A stretch of 64,000 nt of DNA from Candidatus Contendibacter sp. (GTDB lineage Bacteria > Pseudomonadota > Gammaproteobacteria > Competibacterales > Competibacteraceae): the NCBI GenBank assembly GCA_029624675.1, contig JARSSP010000071.1:124001-188000 (forward strand). Reading direction: 5' to 3'. Below, one piece after another: positions 1-7,728 of this stretch (positions are counted from its first letter, which is position 1; every line of letters starts with the position of its first letter). Position numbers and translations under genes: made by a program. The notes under the pieces are model-generated. The model had not been told where the DNA came from, did no database searches, and was given only the letters and a program-made list of their open reading frames with translations.

Positions 1-2
1 GC

Positions 3-800
3 GGCATGATCGCCGGCGCGATCGGTTCCGGTTTTCTCGGTGGCATCGCCGCCGGCTTCCTCGCCGGTTATATCGTCAAATTTCTCAGCGACAACCTCCC
101 ATTGCCGCGCACGTTGGCCGGTCTCAAGCCGGTCTTGATCCTGCCGTTGCTCGGCACCACCCTCGTCGGTTTGCTGATGTATTACGTGGTCGGCGAACCG
201 GTTGCCGCCGCGCTCGCGGCGATTACGAGCTGGCTCAAGGGGATGCAAGGCGCCAACGCGGCTTTCCTCGGCCTGTTGCTCGGCGCGATGATGGCGTTCG
301 ACATGGGGGGTCCGGTCAACAAGTCAGCCTACGCCTTCGCCACCGGCCTGATCACCAGCCAGACCGACCCTATTTACGGACCGATGGCGGCGGTGATGGC
401 GGCTGGCATGACGCCACCCTTGGGGTTGGCGCTGGCCGCTCTGCTGTTCAAGAACCGTTTCTCGCTGGACGAACGGGAAGCGGCCGGTGCGACCGCCGCG
501 CTCGGCATTTCCTTCATCACCGAAGGCGCGATTCCCTACGCTGCCAAGGACCCGCTGCGGGTCATTCCGGCGCTGGTGATCGGTTCGGCCCTCACCGGCG
601 CGATTGCGATGGTGGCCGGCTGCGAGTTGCGGGTGCCGCACGGGGGTGTGTTCGTACTGCCGATTCCGAATGCGGTAACGAACCTCGGTCCCTATTTGTT
701 CGCCATCGTAGTCGGCACGCTGGTGACGACCGCCGCGCTGTTCTTCCTGAAAAAGCCGGTCGAGGCCAAGGCGGCGCTCGCTCCCGCCGGCGCGCGCTGA
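3..800 (+). CDS. fruA: PTS fructose transporter, EIIC membrane domain (3' part, truncated by window edge)
   Basis: The C-terminal part of a fructose-type phosphotransferase permease, which imports fructose while phosphorylating it at the inner membrane. The reading frame is already open at the first bases, so the true start and any EIIB domains lie to the left. About 265 residues remain, with repeated Gly/Ala/Leu-rich membrane segments. The loop [16 protein letters not shown] and the segment [17 protein letters not shown] are typical of fructose EIIC proteins. The gene ends in a short Ala-rich cytoplasmic tail. The IIC family is clear; the fruA symbol rests on similarity to fructose rather than mannitol permeases. 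Confidence 0.88.
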   Translation, partial: GMIAGAIGSGFLGGIAAGFLAGYIVKFLSDNLPLPRTLAGLKPVLILPLLGTTLVGLLMYYVVGEPVAAALAAITSWLKGMQGANAAFLGLLLGAMMAFDMGGPVNKSAYAFATGLITSQTDPIYGPMAAVMAAGMTPPLGLALAALLFKNRFSLDEREAAGATAALGISFITEGAIPYAAKDPLRVIPALVIGSALTGAIAMVAGCELRVPHGGVFVLPIPNAVTNLGPYLFAIVVGTLVTTAALFFLKKPVEAKAALAPAGAR

Positions 801-983
801 TGTCTTGAGTGATGTTGAGTGATGGGTGGTCCACCCCACGCCTTTCCACGGGCGGCGCAAACTCCGTCCGTGGTTTTTTACTTGTCATCGGGCGCTTTTT
901 GTGAGGATCATTCCTCATCCAGGGATTACCGGCGATACCGTCAAACCCTCGCTAACCCGAAGAGCAACAGGAGGTCCGGCGTT

Positions 984-1196
984 ATGAGCAACTTCCCTTC
1001 CACCGAACTCCAGCCCGAAGCATCCCGCGCGCCGCCGACCGGCGTCACCCGAATCCCGCGCGCGGCCCGTGCCCGGCTTCTCCTGCACGGCCCGGAAGCC
1101 GATCCCGCGTTCATGGAGATGCTGAATGAGGCGCTGCCCGACGAAGCGGCACGGCTGGCTTATCTGAATCACCTGGCCTGGGAATCTCGGACCTGA
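984..1196 (+). CDS. small hypothetical protein (70 aa)
   Basis: A short ORF chosen from its ATG because a good AGGAGG ribosome binding site lies at 969-974, nine bases upstream. The product is soluble-looking and Pro/Arg/Ala-rich at the N-terminus. It ends in an acidic, helical stretch (FMEMLNEALPDEAARLAYL). I recognise no family. It is convergent with the potassium channel gene, whose end it overlaps by about 28 bases, which weakens the call slightly. The strong Shine-Dalgarno is the main support. Confidence 0.5.
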   Translation: MSNFPSTELQPEASRAPPTGVTRIPRAARARLLLHGPEADPAFMEMLNEALPDEAARLAYLNHLAWESRT

Positions 1197-2935
1197 CGGT
1201 CGGCGCCGGCGCCCGACCAACGCGCATGAAGCTTGGCTAACTGCTCCCAGACCCAGCCGCCGGGTATTTCCCGACCCCACAGGACGTAATCGAGCGCGTT
1301 CTCGTTGTGCAGGGTCAGATCGAGCGCGCCGCGCGCCGCGCCGCGCCCGGCCAGCAGCAGGCGGTCGCCCGCCTGAATCGGAGTGTGGCGATGCGGCAGC
1401 ATCACGGTCGAATCGTCGGCCCGCGCCAGATACAGCACCCGACATTCCAGTTCCTGGGCACGGTCGTGCGGATCGAGCAGCACATCGCCCAACGTCACCG
1501 GAGGACCGGCGGGCACCGACAGCAGGCGCAGGAGCGCCGGCGCCTGATCCGCATCGACGCGCGCGCTCCACACCGTCGGCGCCTCCCAGCCGAAGCGCTC
1601 CGTCAGTTGATCCAGCAGGGTGCTGGCCCACGCTTCGCCCCGTTGCTTGATCTCGCTCAGAAAAGGGGCTAGCAACGGCGTGGTGAGAATCGCCAGGCAC
1701 TCTCGGGCCACGATCTGGCTGGGAACGACCGTGAAATCGGATTCGAAGGCGTCGAACAAGGCTTGATTGGCTTGCAGGTTTTGCCGCAGGACCACGAACA
1801 GGTTCGGGTTCAACTCCCGCGCCGTGACCACGATCGACAGATTGTTGACATCGTCGTTGGTGCAGGCGACCACGCCCACGACTTCCCGGATGCCCGCCGC
1901 CAGCAGCGCCGGCGCACCGGCGCCGTCGCCGCGTACCCAGCGCTCGTCGCCCTCCACCGGCGGCGCGTGGTCGATGATGGTCACCGGAATTCCCATCTCC
2001 TCCAGCGTGGAGACCATGACCTTGCCGAACCGGCCGTGGCCGCACAGCACCCAACGGCCGCGTGGCGGGTCGCGGTGGGGCTCGACCACCGTTCCAGGCA
2101 CGCCGGTCAGCCACTCCAGCAGGTGATAGGCCGCCGGCGCGTGCAGGGACAGCGCCAGGTAGCGACCGAACTTGTCGAAGGGGTTGATGATGTGGCGGGT
2201 GCCGAAGGACGCCATGTTGTTGGCGGTTTCGACCGTTTCGGCGCGGCACAGCGCCGGCAGTCCGGGCGCCAGCAGCCGGGCGGCGATGGCGATGGCCAGA
2301 TTGGCGTTGTCGTCGTTGGTCAGGGCGATGACGCCCCGGCAGCAGCGGTGGGTCAGCCCGGCCAGCTTCAGCACTTCCGGTTGCCGGGCGTCGGCCGCCA
2401 GCGCCGGGACATCGGCGGAAAGACCGTGCAGGTCGAGTTGACTGACCCGGCCCTCGTCGATCTCGATCACCACCGCCCGCAGTCCGAGCGGGTCGAGGGC
2501 GCGGCAGATCAGTTGTCCGGTTTCGCCGTAGCCGCACACCAGGTAGAACGGCTCGCGCAGATGGCGGACCTTCTGGCCGAAGCGTTGCAGCCGCACGGCA
2601 TTGCGGAAGTTCTGGTCCTGCAACAGCGCCAGCAGCGTGCCGATCGAGTAGGCCCAGCCGATCACCGACAGATAGATGCAAACGATCACCCACAGCCGTT
2701 GCCCGTCGGAGAAGGCGTAGGGGATTTCGCCGAAGCCGATGGTGGTCGCGGTGTAGCTGATGAAATAGAAGGCGTGAAACAGGCTCAGGCGGGTGGGCTG
2801 GCCTTCGGCGTCCACGCCGGGAACCAGGGTCAGGCCGACGACCGAGACCGCGTAGATCAGAATGATGGTGATCAGCGGCGCCCGCATTCGCCGCAGCGCC
2901 AGGAAAAACGTGCTTTCGTAGGCGGCCGGGTTCAT
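1169..2935 (-). CDS. potassium channel protein with two RCK/TrkA-N domains
   Basis: A 588-residue K+ channel subunit. Two membrane helices (about residues 20-38 and 82-104) flank a pore loop with selectivity filter TIGFG (65-69). A first RCK domain follows, with nucleotide-binding motif GYGETG (135-140). A second has GHGRFG near residue 310, and a TrkA-C-like tail closes the protein. RCK domains gate such channels by binding ligands such as NAD(H), nucleotides or ions. The start ATG overlaps the stop of the upstream small membrane gene (ATGA, 2932-2935), so the two are probably translated together. A longer frame is open upstream but lies inside that neighbour. Confidence 0.88.
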   Translation of the reverse strand: MNPAAYESTFFLALRRMRAPLITIILIYAVSVVGLTLVPGVDAEGQPTRLSLFHAFYFISYTATTIGFGEIPYAFSDGQRLWVIVCIYLSVIGWAYSIGTLLALLQDQNFRNAVRLQRFGQKVRHLREPFYLVCGYGETGQLICRALDPLGLRAVVIEIDEGRVSQLDLHGLSADVPALAADARQPEVLKLAGLTHRCCRGVIALTNDDNANLAIAIAARLLAPGLPALCRAETVETANNMASFGTRHIINPFDKFGRYLALSLHAPAAYHLLEWLTGVPGTVVEPHRDPPRGRWVLCGHGRFGKVMVSTLEEMGIPVTIIDHAPPVEGDERWVRGDGAGAPALLAAGIREVVGVVACTNDDVNNLSIVVTARELNPNLFVVLRQNLQANQALFDAFESDFTVVPSQIVARECLAILTTPLLAPFLSEIKQRGEAWASTLLDQLTERFGWEAPTVWSARVDADQAPALLRLLSVPAGPPVTLGDVLLDPHDRAQELECRVLYLARADDSTVMLPHRHTPIQAGDRLLLAGRGAARGALDLTLHNENALDYVLWGREIPGGWVWEQLAKLHARWSGAGADRQVRDSQAR

Positions 2936-3315
2936 CGTTTTTGCATGATCGTTTCGGCGATCAGGATGACCACCGACACCACGTTGGCGAACAGGGCGCC
3001 GCCGGAGAGCGACACCACCTTGGCGGTGATTTCGGGCGTCATGCCGGCGCCCGCCACATGGACGCTGTACCCCCACACCAGCGCCGCCGCGATCAGTTGC
3101 AAATCCGCGACCAGACTGGTGGACAGATGGATCGCGCCGATGTGGGTGCGGTCGCCGAACTTGAGCACGGTGGCGATCAGGTTGACCACGATGGCGGCGA
3201 ACAGCTCGTAAACATCGTGGTGGATCGGATTGTCCAGGTCGCCGATGAAAAAGCCGAAATTCAGGGTGGCGGCCAGGACGATGAAGAAACCGAAGATGAC
3301 TTTTTCGAGATTCAT
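2932..3315 (-). CDS. small integral membrane protein (DUF6394-like)
   Basis: A 127-residue protein with about four hydrophobic segments: an N-terminal helix, two in the middle (around VYELFAAIVVNLIATVL and LIAAALVWGYSVHVAG) and one at the C-terminus ending in MQKR. It precedes and overlaps the RCK potassium channel gene by four bases. It is therefore probably an accessory or co-regulated subunit of that channel, which is inference from position. I believe this matches the DUF6394 family, but I recall no function for it. Confidence 0.7.
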   Translation of the reverse strand: MNLEKVIFGFFIVLAATLNFGFFIGDLDNPIHHDVYELFAAIVVNLIATVLKFGDRTHIGAIHLSTSLVADLQLIAAALVWGYSVHVAGAGMTPEITAKVVSLSGGALFANVVSVVILIAETIMQKR

Positions 3316-3499
3316 GACGGCGGGCGTTCCGTGGGTTTTCTAGTTCTGTGACGGAATGAGAAGGGTGTGGTCGACAATCGGACGTTCCAATCCGGTTGGA
3401 TCGCGACAGCCATTATAATACGATCAGGTTTTATCGGGACTTTCGTCCCCAGCCCCATTCATTTCAGCCGATTTTTTGCCGCCACGCTTCTCACCGCCA
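3316..3499. other. divergent intergenic region with a -10-like TATAAT
   Basis: This spacer separates the leftward K+ channel pair from the rightward DUF1538 operon, so it should hold promoters for both. A perfect TATAAT lies at 3414-3419 on the plus strand, but no convincing -35 sits 16-18 bases upstream. I see no other structured signal here. Confidence 0.3.
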
Positions 3500-4234
3500 A
3501 TGCTCGCCCAAGAACTTTATCGCTCGGTGCGCGACAGCGTGCGGGACCTGTTGCCGATCGTGATCGTGATCGGCGTCTTTCAGGGCCTGATCCTGCGCCA
3601 GCCCATCCCCAACCTGGAGCAGATCGCGCTCGGCGGGCTGATGGTCGTTCTGGGCCTGACCCTGTTCATTCGCGGTCTGGAAATGGCGCTGTTTCCCATC
3701 GGCGAAACGCTGGCCCATGGCCTGGCCCGCAAGGGCAGTGTCCCGTGGCTGATCGGGTTCAGCTTCGCGCTGGGCTTCGGCACCACCGTGGCCGAACCGG
3801 CCCTGATCGCCATCGCCGACCAGGCCGCGCAAATCGCGGCGGGGGGCAACGCGATTCCGGCCACCCAGGAAGCCCGCGAATCCTACGCGCTCGGTCTGCG
3901 CCTGACCGTGGCCCTGTCGGTCGGCCTGGCGGTGGTCATCGGCGTGTTCCGCATCCTCAAGGGCTGGCCGATCCAGTGGTTCATCATCGCCGGCTATATC
4001 GGGGTGGTGATCATGACCGCGTTCGCTCCGCCGCAGATCATCGGCATCGCCTACGATTCCGGCGGCGTCACCACCTCCACGGTGACCGTTCCATTGCTGA
4101 CCGCGCTCGGCGTGGGTCTGGCGCAAACCATTCGCGGCCGCAACCCGATGATCGACGGTTTTGGCTTGATCGCCTTCGCCTCGCTGACGCCGATGATCTT
4201 CGTGATGGTCTACGGGATACTGGTCCATGGTTGA
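3500..4234 (+). CDS. DUF1538 membrane protein, first copy
   Basis: A 244-residue polytopic inner-membrane protein of the DUF1538 family (function unknown, presumed transporter or channel). Family signatures are visible: [18 protein letters not shown] in the first half and [15 protein letters not shown] followed by [14 protein letters not shown] in the second. The ATG at 3500 is preferred over a TTG at 3476 because it places the [19 protein letters not shown] amphipathic lead just before the first helix. The 3' end overlaps the next DUF1538 gene by eight bases. Two tandem, related copies suggest a heterodimer. The PII-like and CBS genes downstream suggest control by small-molecule binding. Confidence 0.8.
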   Translation: MLAQELYRSVRDSVRDLLPIVIVIGVFQGLILRQPIPNLEQIALGGLMVVLGLTLFIRGLEMALFPIGETLAHGLARKGSVPWLIGFSFALGFGTTVAEPALIAIADQAAQIAAGGNAIPATQEARESYALGLRLTVALSVGLAVVIGVFRILKGWPIQWFIIAGYIGVVIMTAFAPPQIIGIAYDSGGVTTSTVTVPLLTALGVGLAQTIRGRNPMIDGFGLIAFASLTPMIFVMVYGILVHG

Positions 4235-5009
4235 AATCATCGCGGGACTGGCCCGCACCCTGCTGGAAACCCTGCGCGACGTGCTGCCGGTCGCGCTGGC
4301 TCTGTTCGGCTTCCAATACTGGATCCTGCGGCGACCGATCCCGCACCTCGGCCGCACCGTGCTCGGCTTCGTCTACGTGTTGCTGGGGCTGGCCCTGTTT
4401 CTGGAAGGGCTGGAAGCGGCGCTGTTCCCGCTCGGCCGCTTGATGGCCACCCAGCTCACCGATCCGGCCTTCCTTTACGGGGGCGCCGTCGCGCCGGACG
4501 CGCCGCACTGGGCGGACTATTTGTGGGTCTATGTCTTCGGGGCCGCCATCGGCTTCGCCACCACCATCGCCGAGCCGGCGCTGATCGCGGTGGCGATGAA
4601 GGCGTCGGCGGTGTCCGGCGGCACCATCACGGTCTGGGGCTTGCGGATTGCGGTGGCGATCGGCGTGGCCATCGGCATCGGCGTCGGTACCCTGCGCATC
4701 GTCACCGGCACGCCGCTGCACCTCTACATCATCGCCGGCTACGTGGTGGTAGTGATCCAGACCTGGTTTGCCCCGCGCAGCATCGTGCCGCTGGCCTACG
4801 ATTCCGGCGGGGTGACCACTTCCACAGTGACCGTGCCGCTGGTGGCCGCGCTCGGCCTCGGCCTGGCCGGCACCATTCCGGGGCGCAGCCCGCTGCTGGA
4901 CGGCTTCGGCCTGATCGCCTTCGCCAGTCTGTTCCCGATGATCACGGTGATGGGCTACGCGCAACTGGGCGAGTGGCAGGCGAACCGGCGGCGGGCGCGC
5001 GAGCGGTAA
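4227..5009 (+). CDS. DUF1538 membrane protein, second copy
   Basis: A 260-residue paralogue of the preceding protein, with the same signatures: [34 protein letters not shown] and [14 protein letters not shown]. It has an extra loop near residues 75-95 and a short basic C-terminal tail. The shared motifs suggest that both proteins form one membrane complex. The ATG lies inside the end of the first copy, so translation is probably coupled. Substrate cannot be read from the sequence. The neighbourhood (K+ channel, K+/H+ antiporter) makes an ion plausible, but that is inference only. Confidence 0.8.
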   Translation: MVEIIAGLARTLLETLRDVLPVALALFGFQYWILRRPIPHLGRTVLGFVYVLLGLALFLEGLEAALFPLGRLMATQLTDPAFLYGGAVAPDAPHWADYLWVYVFGAAIGFATTIAEPALIAVAMKASAVSGGTITVWGLRIAVAIGVAIGIGVGTLRIVTGTPLHLYIIAGYVVVVIQTWFAPRSIVPLAYDSGGVTTSTVTVPLVAALGLGLAGTIPGRSPLLDGFGLIAFASLFPMITVMGYAQLGEWQANRRRARER

Positions 5010-5036
5010 TCACTCAGACGATTGAGGGTTGATTCG

Positions 5037-5387
5037 ATGCACTTCAAACTGATCATCGCGATGGTCGATGAAGACAAAACCAACGCGGTGATGGACGCCG
5101 CGCGGGCGGCGGGCGCCACCGGCGCCACGGTGCTCAACCAGGCGCGCGGCGAAGGGCTCAAGCCGCCGACCACGTTTTTCGGCCTCAGCCTGGAGATGCG
5201 CCGGGACGTGCTGCTGCTGCTGGTCGAGGAGCATCTGAGCCGGCGGATTCTGGAATCGATCGCCAAAGCGGGCAAATTCGACGACACGCCGGGCACCGGC
5301 ATCGCGTTGCAGGTCGATGTGGAGGATGCCATCGGCGTCAGCCACCAAATCCCCACGCTGACCAAACTGGTCGAGGACGAATTATGA
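5037..5387 (+). CDS. PII-like signalling protein
   Basis: A 116-residue protein of the PII superfamily (P-II nitrogen regulator fold), which forms trimers that bind nucleotides or other ligands and often bind membrane transporters. Visible are the N-terminal strand HFKLIIAMVD, the helix NAVMDAARAAGATGATVLN, a region corresponding to the T-loop (RGEGLKPPTTFFGLSL) that is short and lacks the GlnB/GlnK uridylylation tyrosine context, and the C-terminal GTGIALQVDVEDAIGV. The ATG at 5037 begins directly with the first strand. It follows the DUF1538 pair by 27 bases and overlaps the CBS gene by four. It is not a typical GlnB/GlnK. Confidence 0.75.
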   Translation: MHFKLIIAMVDEDKTNAVMDAARAAGATGATVLNQARGEGLKPPTTFFGLSLEMRRDVLLLLVEEHLSRRILESIAKAGKFDDTPGTGIALQVDVEDAIGVSHQIPTLTKLVEDEL

Positions 5388-5815
5388 CGCAGGTTCGAGA
5401 GGTCATTCGGGTTCGCAACGTGATGAAAACCGCAGTGGACATGGTGGATGGAGCAACCACCGTGGCCGAGGCGCTGCGGGTGATGAAGCACATCGAAACC
5501 AAGTGTCTGATCGTCAACAAGCGGCACGACGACGACGAGTACGGCATCGTGCTGATTTCCGACATCGCCCGCCAGGTGCTGGCCAAGGATCGCGCGCCCG
5601 AGCGGGTCAACGTCTACGAGATCATGTCCAAGCCGGTGATCGCCGTGGACCCGCTGATGGACATCCGCTATTGCGCCCGGCTGTTCCAGAAATTCGGGCT
5701 GTCGCGGGCGCCGGTGATCGAGCAGGACCGGGTCATCGGCATCGTCAGCTATACCGACATGGTGCTGAAAGGGCTGTGCGCCAGCATTCCCGGCCACGGC
5801 GCCGCGCCCGCCTGA
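5384..5815 (+). CDS. CBS-pair domain protein
   Basis: A 143-residue soluble protein made of two tandem CBS domains and little else. The first is RVRNVMKTAVDMVDGATTV to about residue 65; the second is VNVYEIMSKPVIAVDPLMD to about residue 130. CBS pairs bind adenine nucleotides or other ligands and regulate enzymes and channels. The start overlaps the stop of the PII-like gene (ATGA), closing a four-gene unit. Together with the PII-like protein it supplies a second ligand sensor, presumably for the DUF1538 membrane pair. Confidence 0.82.
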   Translation: MTQVREVIRVRNVMKTAVDMVDGATTVAEALRVMKHIETKCLIVNKRHDDDEYGIVLISDIARQVLAKDRAPERVNVYEIMSKPVIAVDPLMDIRYCARLFQKFGLSRAPVIEQDRVIGIVSYTDMVLKGLCASIPGHGAAPA

Positions 5816-5881
5816 ACAACGCGCCGCGTCGTTTCCCGCAAACCGACCACGCATGCGGACAACGCGCGTCGGCCACGCGGT

Positions 5882-7597
5882 TCAGGGGGCTTTTCCGAAC
5901 CGCGCCAGCGCGTGGCGGCTCATCGCCTTGGCCAACTCGTTGGAGCCGAGGAATACTTTCGCGGCCCCTTCCTGTTCCAGCAGCGCGGCTTCCTGCTCGT
6001 TGTGGCCGCGGATGATGGTTTCGATGCCGGGATTGAGCGTGCGCGCGGTCTCGATCATCCGCCGCACGTCGAAGGTGTCGGGTATGGCAATCACCAACAG
6101 GCTGGCGTTGACGATATGGGCCTGGATCAAGACCGCCGGGTCGGCGGCGTCCCCGGAGACCGCCGCGATCCCGCTTTCCCTCAGCCGCTCGACCAGCTCG
6201 CGGTTTCGCTCGGCCACCACGTAGGGAATCCCGTGTTCGGCGAGCGTGTCGCCGACGCGGCGTCCGACCCGGCCGTAGCCCACCAAAACCACCTGTCCGG
6301 ATAGAAACTTGACGTCGGTCGTCACGGGCAATTCGGCCAGGGGATTGACCGGCCGCTCCAGTCTTCGGGCCAGCCTGGAACGGGACCGGATCCAAACCTG
6401 AAACGGCTCCACGGCGGCAAACACCAGCGGATTGATGGCCATCGAGACCAGCGCGCCCGCCAGGATCAAACTTTGCCCTTCGGTCGGAAGCAAGCCCAGA
6501 CTCTCCCCAAGCCCGGCCAGGATGAACGAGAACTCGCCGATCTGCGCCAAGCTGGCCGATACCGTGAGCGCGGTGTTCAACGGGTAACGCAAGGCGAGGA
6601 CCAGGGCGGCGGCGGCGAGCGACTTGCCGATCACGATGATCCCCACCACGGCTAAAACCTGTAAGGGCTGCTTGATCAGGATGACCGGATCGAACAGCAT
6701 CCCCACCGCGACGAAGAACAGCACGGCGAACGCTTCCCGCAGCGGCAGCGATTCCTGGGCGGCGCGGTGGCTGAACTCCGAATCCCGCAGGACCATGCCG
6801 GCGAAAAAGGCGCCCAAGGCAAACGAGACTCCGAACAGGGTGGCCGCCCCGTAAGCGATGCTGATGGCGGCCACCACGACGCACAGCGTGAACAGCTCGC
6901 GGGAACCGGTGCGGGCAACCTGCCAGAGCAACTTCGGGAACAGCCGGCGGCCGACCACCAGCATCAGCGCGATGAACGCGGCGACCTTGAGCAGCGTGAG
7001 GCCCAGCGCATACCAGGGGCTCCCGCCGTCGCCAGCCGGCGCATGGCCGCCGAGCCACCCCGCCAAGGGCGGCAGCAGCACCAGCACCAGCACCATGGCC
7101 AAATCCTCGACGATCAGCCAACCCACCGCGATTCGCCCATTCATCGAGGCCAGCGCGCCGCGCGCTTCAAGCGCCCTCAGTAGCACGACGGTGCTCGCCA
7201 CGGACAGCGACAAACCGAATACCAGGGCTCCCCCCAGCCCCCAGCCCCAGGCGAGGGCAACGCCGGCGCCGAGCGCCGTGGCGACGGCGATTTGCAGCAC
7301 GGCGCCGGGCACCGCGATCTTGCGCACGCCCAGCAGGTCATCCAGCGAGAAATGCAGGCCCACGCCGAACATCAGCAGCATCACTCCGATTTCGGCCAGC
7401 TCGCTCGCGATATGGGCGTCAGCGACGAAGCCGGGAGTGAACGGGCCGATAAGGACGCCCGCCAGCAGGTAGCCGACCAGGGCCGGAAGCTTGATGCGAA
7501 CGGCGAGGAAGCCCAGCGCGAGGGCCAAGCCGAGCGCCGTGGCAATGGTCGTGATCAGGGGAAGGCTATGGGGTAGCAATCGGTCTCCTGTTTGCAT
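5882..7597 (-). CDS. ybaL: YbaL/RosB-type K+/H+ antiporter (CPA2 family)
   Basis: About 571 residues. An N-terminal CPA2 antiporter domain of about 12 membrane segments ([38 protein letters not shown]) is followed by a cytoplasmic TrkA-N domain with GYGRVGRRVG near residue 430. The sequence around the first helices matches Escherichia coli YbaL closely. The frame is open to an ATG at 7660, but I chose the ATG at 7597 because it begins like YbaL just before the first helix. Neither start has a strong ribosome binding site. The protein would exchange cytoplasmic cations for protons at the inner membrane. It is convergent with the DUF1538 operon. Confidence 0.87.
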   Translation of the reverse strand: MQTGDRLLPHSLPLITTIATALGLALALGFLAVRIKLPALVGYLLAGVLIGPFTPGFVADAHIASELAEIGVMLLMFGVGLHFSLDDLLGVRKIAVPGAVLQIAVATALGAGVALAWGWGLGGALVFGLSLSVASTVVLLRALEARGALASMNGRIAVGWLIVEDLAMVLVLVLLPPLAGWLGGHAPAGDGGSPWYALGLTLLKVAAFIALMLVVGRRLFPKLLWQVARTGSRELFTLCVVVAAISIAYGAATLFGVSFALGAFFAGMVLRDSEFSHRAAQESLPLREAFAVLFFVAVGMLFDPVILIKQPLQVLAVVGIIVIGKSLAAAALVLALRYPLNTALTVSASLAQIGEFSFILAGLGESLGLLPTEGQSLILAGALVSMAINPLVFAAVEPFQVWIRSRSRLARRLERPVNPLAELPVTTDVKFLSGQVVLVGYGRVGRRVGDTLAEHGIPYVVAERNRELVERLRESGIAAVSGDAADPAVLIQAHIVNASLLVIAIPDTFDVRRMIETARTLNPGIETIIRGHNEQEAALLEQEGAAKVFLGSNELAKAMSRHALARFGKAP

Positions 7598-7728
7598 CGA
7601 GTCGGTCGTACCGGAAGCAGCGGCGCTGGCGGGCGGCTTTCCCGGCGTGTGCATCTTCATACGATGCCTGCGACGGCGCGGTGATCGCCGATCTCGCCCA
7701 ACACGGCACGAAGATCATCAACCTCAAT

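Noticed and set aside
1763-3211. Plus-strand open frame of 482 codons
   Set aside because: Antisense to the K+ channel and its partner, which have clear pore and RCK motifs; composition is Gln/Arg/His-rich as in shadows.
7661-7728. Possible degenerate protein fragment (VIADLAQHGTKIINLNS in plus frame)
   Set aside because: It faintly resembles a D-2-hydroxyacid dehydrogenase segment, but it is too short and has no context to support a pseudogene call.
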